Positions 50,253 through 64,000 of a stretch of DNA of 64,000 nucleotides are shown here, one piece after another (within the stretch, counting starts at the first letter, position 1; every line of letters starts with the position of its first letter). Source of the stretch: Siniperca chuatsi (lineage: Eukaryota; Chordata; Actinopteri; Centrarchiformes; Sinipercidae); NCBI RefSeq assembly GCF_020085105.1, contig NC_058046.1:29565175-29629174 (forward strand). The letters are read 5' to 3'. The notes under the pieces are model-generated. The model searched no databases, had not been told where the DNA came from, and saw only the letters and a list, made by a program, of their open reading frames with translations. A program made the translations under genes and the position numbers.

Positions 50253-51749
50253 CACAAGTTGCTATGTTGGTATAACAAGAAATAACATTATATTTTTTGA
50301 TTTTGTTTAGTCCTTTCCCATCTGTTAGAGTTTTATTGAGCAGTCTAGAGTATTTTAACAAAAGGAATTTGTTCAGAATGGTTTGTGGTATAGCAAAACA
50401 ATATTATTACAATGTTTTAGTGTCCAGTTAAACCTGTCGAGGTTTCTTTGGTCAAAGTTCAGTCTAGTCCAGGATTAAAAACAATCCACAGTTCACTTTA
50501 AAACAGGATTGGGACTTGTATCCATGCAGCCTTTCATGCCCCTCCACGTCATTTAAGAGAAATGATGCTAGTTCGAAGAGGTCTTTCTACGTTATAGCCC
50601 CACATGTTTAACAACTGTTCTTAACATCTGCTTCTATGTACACATCTGTATCAGCAGAATCTGGCTCAAAATATCTTATCCCAAAAAATAAAGGAAAATA
50701 AAATGATTTCTTTAAATTAATCATTGTCGGTTTCTCTGATATTAGCTATAATATTTCCTCGTTGGACCGGATGTTTTTCTTGTTACAACATGGAACTTAC
50801 AAATCATTTCTATATTTAAAAACACACCGACTTATTTTGTCACAATGTGATAAGAAGATGTGTTGTAAGTCAGTATGTTGTCTTAACAAAAACAATGTCA
50901 TCCAACATAAAGTATCTTGTTATATTAAGAAAATGTTCTCATTGTAATGAGAAACAGATTTTTTTTCTCATGGTGGCACCAATACAAAACAAGGAAAGGA
51001 GCATTGTCACTAACAGAAAAAAGCAATATGTTTTTTTTCTTCTTCTGCATCTTCACGATGCTGCTTCATTCAGGGCATTCTACCATTATTGCGTTATACA
51101 TGAAGGAAAAGTAAATTCCAGGTAAAACTCATGCTGTTTGTTTTGCTAACCCCTTCTCCGGCCGTTTTCATTGCAACGAGGGAAAAACAACAGGTTCCTC
51201 CAACTGTACGGAGTCATTATGTTTAGACTAGCACACACTATGTGTCTGGCTTACATAACCACAGTCACACACACATAAGGACTCACTCTTGACATGAATA
51301 CATGACACCATCAGATACACCCCTTCCAAAAAAAATAAACAAACGGGTAAAAACACAAAAAAGAAAAGAAAACCCCAAAACAAACAAATGAAAACATGTT
51401 GACCATGAGTTTGCCGCAGTATTATAGCTAACATACAAGAAGTAAATTACAAAAACTGCCAATATCATTTTCCACTTAATAGCCACAATAAAAAACAGCC
51501 ACTGTTAATATGGGGAAAAAAAACATGCTTCCTTAAAAAGATAGAGAAAAAAAAAGAAGAGATTTCCTTCAACTATAGAAACCACTGGCATCAAGAATTT
51601 CGAATTATACAAATTACATATACAATTGCAAATGTGTAATAATAATAATAATAATCATAATAATAATGTAGTAATGATAATAATAGATTTTACTTAAAAC
51701 TTTACATACTGTATTTCCAGTGCAGTGTTTATGTGACACAAGTGTGGAT

Positions 51750-52173
51750 TCATAGGAGGACAAGAGGGTTGGTGTCACAAAAACTGTGGGGACAGGGGGA
51801 AGAGAGGAAGAAGGAATCACAACGAGTGCTAAAAACACCCCCACCCCCGCCAATCACCCAGTGTGCCTGAGGGAAGAAGAGGAAGCCTGGGGGGTGAAGG
51901 ATGTCGAGCTGTTGGACGTTCACTTGCTGTTGTTTGATGGTTGTCAGAAGATGTTGTAGGGCAGCTGACAGATAGGGGGCAGTAGTAGTAAAAGAAGAGA
52001 TGCATGCTGGGGGTTGAGGCTGGGCGTCCAGTGAGGGAGGGTTTGTTGTTGAAGGGCGAGGAGCCCTGTCCCAAACTGACACCGGACTTGTTCTTACATC
52101 CCTTCCTCCTCCTCCTCCTCTTCCGCTCTCTCCAGCAGAGCACTCCTGACAGACGAAGCTATGGCATTCAACC
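51750..52173 (-). other. camk2b: Probable 3'-terminal exon of camk2b, normally untranslated
   Basis: A strong acceptor (TTGTTTTCCTTCTCAG) ends at 52174 on the minus strand, and no other minus-strand exon is visible between it and the camk2b stop at 54242. Right after that stop lies a donor (TGAG/GTACGG), so this is most simply a 3' UTR exon joined across a UTR intron of about 2.1 kb. Its 3' end is not located, so the lower coordinate only marks the end of an open frame. The exon opens in two frames: one gives a short acidic peptide ending with a run of glutamates, the other stays open to 51750. Both may be fortuitous. Confidence 0.5.
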
Positions 52174-52260
52174 CTGAGAAGGAAAACAAGACAGCGTCAA
52201 ATAAATTAAATATATGACAAAGAAAGTGTGACTATGATTCGTGCCGCCCACTCTTTAAAA

Positions 52261-52681
52261 TTAAAGGAATAGTTCGACATTTTGGGAAAAAGGCTTATTC
52301 GCTTTCTTGCAGAATGTTAGATGAGAGGATCGAGCTGCACGGTAAATATGAAGTTAGCTTAGATTAGCATAAAGACTGGAAACATGGGGAAACAGCTAGC
52401 CTGGCTCTGTCCAAAGCTAACAAAATCTGCCTACCAGCACCTGTAAAACTTGTCATTTTTACACTTCAGTTTTTGTACGAATTAAACAAACGAGATCTAA
52501 CGTGTTAATTAGTGAGCTTTAGAGATGCTAGTAGGTTTGGACAACGCCAGGCTAGCCATTTCTCCAGCCTGTTTCCAGTCTTTATGCTATGCTAAGAGTC
52601 TCCTGGTATCAATCTTCTCATGTAAGTCCCTGCAAGAAAGCAAATTAGTGTATTTCCCAAAATGTCCAACTATTCCTTTAA
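52261..52681 (+). mobile_element. Fold-back MITE with TTAA ends
   Basis: The left end TTAAAGGAATAGTTCGACAT and right end ATGTCCAACTATTCCTTTAA are near-perfect inverted repeats, and the homology continues inward for well over 100 bp on both arms (for example GCATAAAGACTGGAAAC and GCTAGCCTGGC in each). The two TTAA tetranucleotides at the ends are compatible with piggyBac-type TTAA targeting, but they may simply be part of the inverted repeat. There is no coding capacity. It lies in the presumed 3' UTR intron of camk2b. Confidence 0.8.
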
Positions 52682-52910
52682 CACAAGTGCAGTTGTGTCC
52701 AAATCCAAAAAGTTGGCTATAAAAGTAACAGTATGTTCCAAAGCTTTGACACAATGGTGTTATGGCATGACATGGAAGTATTTTGCCATATTTCAGTGAA
52801 TGTTTTAGTTTTCCTCTCCAAGAAACCTTGTCACCATTGGAATCCATTGTAACTGAAATTAATTTGAGCAGACCACAGTTTTTCATGAGGAGGAAACTCT
52901 CTCACTTTTC

Positions 52911-53326
52911 TAGGGGTGTAATGGTACACATAATTCATGGTTCGGTATGTACCTCGGTTTTAGGGTCACGGTTCGATACGTTTTTGGTACAGCAGGGAAA
53001 ACAAAAATTTACTTTTTAACAATGTCAGCATACAGTTTGACACTCATATTTGCCCATCGTAACTAACCAGGAAATCGTAATGCTCCCATACAGTGGATCT
53101 AAATGTTACGGGAGGATCCTCCAGCTCTGGGCTCTCATTTATGTTTACCATTCGAAGGCTGCGACACTACATGAGCTTGACTAACCTGGCTAACTGGGCT
53201 AAGCCGACTAGCATGCTACAGCTGATGCTACTGAGCAACTGGTGCTCGATCCGAGGAAGTCGCATACCGAACCAAACGTCCTGTACCGAACGGTTCGGGA
53301 CAAATATACAAACTGCTTACACCCTA
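52911..53326 (+). mobile_element. Non-autonomous hAT transposon with 8-bp target duplication
   Basis: The ends TAGGGGTGTAA and TTACACCCTA are inverted repeats, with further inverted matches inside (GGTTCGGTA against TACCGAAC words). The element is flanked by the exact 8-bp direct repeat CACTTTTC at 52903-52910 and 53327-53334, the target-duplication length of hAT transposases. The element is 416 bp and has no transposase remnant. It lies between the presumed 3' UTR exon and the last coding exon of camk2b. Confidence 0.9.
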
Positions 53327-53334
53327 CACTTTTC

Positions 53335-54241
53335 ACAACGACCTTTCAAGCTTACAGAGAGTAAGTATGTGATACTCAAAAGACACATTTTAGGTTGACC
53401 ACTTAATTTTTTTAAAACTTAAACAAGCATGTTTTTATGTATTTTTTGATTTTGAACAAAAAATAATGGAGATGCCCCCAAAAAGCTCAGATATCGCAAA
53501 CATGTTTTTATGCTTGGCAAGGTGCAAAAGTTGCCATATCATTGAAGATAAAAAATGTCTGATGGAATGAAATCCTTTGAATAAATGATAATATTGCTGG
53601 ACCTGCTACGACTACTTCTAGGATTACTGTCTATCAAGCAGTGTAGCTATAGCATCAGCTTATTGCTGCCACAAAAATAAAAATGCAGTTGACAAAAACA
53701 CCACACAGTACATGGGAATCAAAAAGAAATTCATGCAAGTATTTGAATGATTTAATGGATGGGAATACCTCAGTTTAAAGCAGTGTTGCTACAGTTTCTT
53801 CAGACTATTAGCATACCAAAGGCTGATGGAAACACACCCCGATTTCCTTTTGCTGACTCACCTAAAATCTGTTCACCATTTAAACACACACACACACACA
53901 CACCGGAAGACCTTTTTTCTGCTTCTAGACAGCGTGAGCACCCAAAAGTACCAACTGCAACACGGCCAATGTGCCCAATACTAAATTTAGGATATCTACA
54001 ACCAACCTTTAAAACTGTCAATCTATTGTTCTCTTCTTCTATCCTCTATTTCCACTCTGCTTGTTGTCTTTAACTGTTAGTTATGTGAAATCCCTCATCA
54101 TCTTTAATGTATTAATCTGGCCACAGAAAGTGATTCATTGTTTAAAAATATCCTTTATTCTTTCCAAAGTAGCAGTTTGAAAAAAGCGAAAGAGTAAAAA
54201 CATGAGCTGTCAAGAGCTGTCCCAGTGTTGTAGTCCGTACC
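53335..54241. other. Non-coding stretch downstream of the camk2b stop
   Basis: No gene is supported. It contains a short (CA)n at 53884-53903. If the donor at the camk2b stop is used, this is UTR intron. Confidence 0.5.
53884..53903. repeat. (CA)n microsatellite
   Basis: Ten CA units. Confidence 0.85.
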
Positions 54242-60136
<5,895 letters not shown>

Positions 60137-63100
60137 CTGATGACATGCGCACACACAGAATGAGACCAAACACACACATGAATTCAAAGAGAGATGACAA
60201 CCAGCCGAACATATTGCACAACAGAAATGTCACAGTGAGGAATGATGGGAAGGGCGAAGCGAGCGTGAGATGACATGGTGAGGGGGCAGATAAATACAAG
60301 ACGATAAACCCAGTCAACCTTTCCTCGCTCTGAGAAATTACAGCTACTTTTCATTGACAGTCCTCTGTCACCAGATCTCATTATAAAAGAACAAAATAAA
60401 GCATTTTCCTCGTTATCTCAGTTAACGACTCAATTTCAGCAGGATTTACAACTGTAGCTGCTGCTGCATGTGAGTTTTTACTGAGACTTTAATGGAAGTC
60501 TTGCCAGTGAGCAGAGGATGGATGATGACAATGGTGATGGCCATGATAATGAGAGAGAGTTGGATGTTACTCATTACCGCTCGTCTGTTTAATCAGCTGG
60601 CACAGAGGGAAACGCAACACATGAACACTCATTGACAAATAGAGGGAAAGAAGGCGTCCATGCAGGAAAAAATAGATGGCACAAGACTGGCAGGACAGAA
60701 AAGAGAAAGAAAAGGAGATTCCTGCCACAATATCGCATTACTAGAGGTAAGACTGCACGCTCTAAAACATGAGCAAATGAAATTCACAGACCAACACAAA
60801 CAATCCACAACATTTGCATCAATAAATGGCAATTTTCCTACTCTCAGCTAAAAGTGGTAACTACAGAAACCAAACATAACAGTAAATCCAAAGACGTCAC
60901 AGCGCAGCCCACACTGACTGACAGGTGATCCCTTGAAAGTTCAGTGCAGAAACATCCCAGCAATTAGCACTTCATTCCACAGATGTCGCAAAAAGAAGAA
61001 CTTCAGGATTAGCAATTTAACAGCAAGTAATCCTATAAATTATAACTGATGTCAAAAAATGATCTCCTATACAACAAATGTATATTAACAACTCACAACA
61101 AGAAGGCCTCAGAAAACAGTGTCTGTAACATATTCTCTACTATAAAAGTATTGGGAGAGAGTAACAGAACAGATATGTGTTCAGATGCTCCAAAAGCCAG
61201 CACAGGTGTTGGGTTACAAACCAGCTGTCGAGCACTCACTGACCTGGCAAGATCCTACAAAGGCCAACATGACACAAACTATTCCAACAAACACGGCTCC
61301 CCTTCCTCCTGCACGTACCTGGCTCTTGTAGTTTTCTCTGGCGCTAACCGTGCTATGTGCTGGTTCGTATCTTAAGAGTCTTAAAACTGCTGTGTGAGAC
61401 TAATGCTATCTAAGGGTGGCGCTAGCAGAGCGGTGTGTTTTTAATCCTCTCTGGGCACTCCGTCTCCATTTCCTGTCACCAGGGCTAAATTTAGACACCT
61501 CCCCCTTTAACTCCGACCCCCTCTCAAGGTGCCCTTGCCCTGTCAACTCCTGCCAGAGGGGTGGGGTGGTGGGGCTCCAATTTGGGACCTTGGAAGGGAA
61601 GGAAATGGGTAGGGGGGAGGTTACCTTACACTGTGTGTACAGGGAAAGTACAGTATGGTACAGTAGAGCCTGGGGTATAAAGGATTTTCAGGTGATGTAA
61701 TGCTCCCTTGGGCTACCCTACATCCATCAAGGGCAATTTTAATAATTAATTTTAAATGAGCAACAGGGTGAACTTTGATGAATCTGACATTTTATGACAT
61801 TTTTAGATAGAAGGCACGTTAGCTGACATGGAATTACATATTTTTTGGGCTAAGTCACGGTGTACAAATACATGGCCCAGTCCTCGCTACTCTAACAAAT
61901 AACTTCAGAATAATGTTGCTGTGCTATCAATGACATGGCGTTTCATTATTAGTTAGTGCATAATAATGTCTCCATGTTAAGTGAAAAAATGAACAATTTT
62001 ACCGGAATCACACCTGAGGTTGTACAAAACTTTCAACTAACATATAACAAATAAAATTTAGAGTTACATATGCAAACACCAGACAGCATGACAACTTCCC
62101 CTCACCGTAAATGATTGAATGAGCCACTGAAACTGTTACTTTGCTTTATTAACTTGTTGGTAAGCTACCTCATGAAGCCAAAGGTCGAATGTTTCTTATG
62201 TGCTCTGGAATTGAGGTTAATTCCCAAGAGATGGTGCTAAAGGTAGTTAACGGCGCTGATCAAAACTTTTAAAACAAATCTAGCTGATCATCTTTTCCCT
62301 GGAACGTTCAAGAAATGTCCTACACTGACTGACACCATTTTCAACCAGATATCTAATTTACTTGACTAGTCACTATACTTTGTGTCTATCCATTACATGA
62401 GAACACCTGATGCCCACAGTAAAGGTAATGAAATACATTTATCCCTGATACTGTAATTGGTAGCTTCATTGTGTACTTGGGACTTTTTCTAAAGTCACAT
62501 TTTTACTTTATTGTCACATATTTACTGAAGTTGTGTCCTTGATTACAGTTCAAATCAAATCTATTACGGTACAAATGTTGACTGTCTGTAATTATTTGAA
62601 ACATGAACACTGCGGTCAACTGTCAGTCAAAGAATATGAGAAGAGAAATCTATCTTTACAATGTGCACTTTACTTTACTTACTTACTGTAATTTCCCAGC
62701 TTTCCACTAAATAAAATACATTGTTTGAACTCCGTCCTGTCAGGGTTTTAGGTGAAGACAGTCAATTTACAATTCAGAGTTTTAGGTGAGATTTAAGATT
62801 GTGTTCTTCTTTCTGAAAAGTGACTCAGTTACTTTTACTCTGAGCACATTTTAAAGGAGATACCCTTTCACTTAAGGGGATTTTCAAACTAAAACTTCTG
62901 CTTTTACAATAAGCATAATACCAATAAGAGTACTTCCACTTGAGTACTACTTCATAATTGTAGTACTCTTTCCAACACTGGTTATTTTTTCTTACAGACC
63001 TACATGATGGCTCTGCCATGGTTGCTAGGGAATTTGTGACATAGCAGCAAAGCCTCTATGGGGAGGAGGAGGAGATGGAAGCGCACATTCTGTTCTGTAT

Positions 63101-63221
63101 GCCTGGCACTGAAATTATACATTCATGACCTGATTTAGATGCATTGTACTCAGCTTGGATGTGGAGAACAGGGGTGTTTGAGTGTGTTGGCATAGATAAG
63201 CAGAGGCAGAACCCATGCATT

Positions 63222-63235
63222 CACACGCACGCACG

Positions 63236-63261
<26 letters not shown>
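63222..63261. repeat. (CA)n microsatellite
   Basis: CA-rich tract with a CACGCACGCACG start and about 12 pure CA units. Confidence 0.88.
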
Positions 63262-63266
<5 letters not shown>

Positions 63267-63566
63267 TCAGTCACATGCACAGTGGACAAAAAGGGCTAGA
63301 CACAAAAGCATTTTGTGAAGTTACTTGCTGATATGTGTGATATGTGCCACTAAGACAGTCAATTCACAATTCCAGCCACAAGCAACATATACACACGCTC
63401 ACAACACAAGTACACAACTCCGCAAGCTGACACCCCACACAGGCATTTTGGAATTTCAGAGGTGTGTGTTTGTCAGTATTAAGATTTCAGCCAAACGCCA
63501 ACACTTTTGAGAAAGCCAAACCACAACAGCATTACAAGGCCTCTTACATTTCACAGTCACCCCCCC

Positions 63567-63568
<2 letters not shown>

Positions 63569-63618
<50 letters not shown>
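63569..63618. repeat. (CA)n microsatellite
   Basis: About 25 uninterrupted CA units after a C-run. Confidence 0.95.
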
Positions 63619-63622
<4 letters not shown>

Positions 63623-64000
63623 AACACCACTTCAGTCTTTCTGAAAAACCTGCAGAAGGAAGCAATACAGCTAGGCTCCATGAGGGGTCAGTAAGAGGTC
63701 AGCTATCAGCCGGTTGACTGCTGGGTGACTAAGTCAGAGTCACATTTACACAGTCCACACCACACATGAAGTGTACTCTTATTTTCAAAATAACAATCCC
63801 TGTACATCTAGCATGTGCTGCTGTGATTAAAAATATCTATTTTTTGGTGTTTACACATTAACTGAATAGAAAAAAAGAAGAAGTCATTAAGCCATTTTTG
63901 TTCCACATTGTATCTGATGGTCAAGAATCACGATTACACAAACGTTCACTCTGTCAGAATATCAAACACATCTCAAAGAGAGAGAAAATTCCTCTAATAA

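Larger units (their letters stand above)
45201..51749. other. Intergenic region with short DNA transposons, no supported gene
   Basis: No open frame has a convincing family match. The region carries several repeats, listed separately, and a long (CA)n. The part towards 51749 may be 3' UTR of camk2b (minus strand), but no cleavage site could be fixed. Confidence 0.5.
60137..64000. other. Presumed camk2b intron, no exon recognised
   Basis: I looked for the conserved linker exon of CaMKII (around NKK-DGVK) and kinase exons on the minus strand and found none. Two (CA)n tracts lie near the right edge. A run GAGCCAG/GTACGTGC on the minus strand near 61320 looks like a donor but has no recognisable exon in front of it. 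Confidence 0.5.

Noticed and set aside
52783-53398. Plus-strand frames at 52783-53019 and 53093-53398
   Set aside because: They run through the hAT MITE and its borders and have no protein similarity.
61416-61700. 94-codon plus-strand frame starting MALAERCVFNPLWALRL
   Set aside because: No recognisable domain; it lies in presumed camk2b intron, and the local GC-rich context explains the open frame.

Overview
The window looks like nuclear DNA of a teleost fish, probably a spiny-rayed (percomorph-type) species. The support is the intron-rich vertebrate genes, two Tc1-family transposons, degraded fish-type LINEs, several short non-autonomous DNA transposons, a fish-type intronless TRIM pair, a UGT5-like fragment and many (CA)n/(TA)n tracts. 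There are no operons, CRISPR arrays or bacterial-type elements. I saw no recognisable rRNA or tRNA gene. Exons were assembled by eye from splice consensus, reading phase and recall of vertebrate family members; no search was run.

Layout: 1-22.8 kb is gene-poor. It holds a dead LINE (about 2.2-3.8 kb) and a complete, apparently intact Tc1 transposon (12225-13873). Between 22860 and 32655 on the minus strand lie twelve exons of a SUSD2 orthologue (signal peptide, somatomedin B, AMOP, VWD and sushi domains); its membrane-anchor exon was not found. Head-to-head with it, on the plus strand, is a four-exon short-chain dehydrogenase most like DHRS13/RDH (33329-38350). The last intron of that gene carries a second, broken Tc1-type element with DD35E spacing, sitting inside a (TA)n tract.

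From 38.7 to 45.2 kb there is a tandem pair of intronless TRIM genes (RING, B-box, coiled coil, PRY-SPRY). The first is intact. The second has a one-base deletion in the first codons that disconnects its start codon from the RING frame. A UGT N-terminal fragment lies between them. From 45.2 to 54 kb there is a run of short DNA transposons, plus a probable 3'-terminal exon of the next gene. From 54242 to 60136 on the minus strand are the 3' exons of a camk2b-type CaM kinase II: three phase-1 cassette exons of the variable linker and the association domain. Its kinase exons would lie beyond the right edge. A LINE nested in another LINE sits in one of its introns.

The genes are ordinary vertebrate neighbours, not a joint pathway. 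I did not find a clearly novel system. The best leads are the mosaic divergence and start-frame break in the TRIM pair, the DD35E element, the SUSD2 exon abutting a (TA)n tract with a phase mismatch, and the splice arrangement at the camk2b stop codon.
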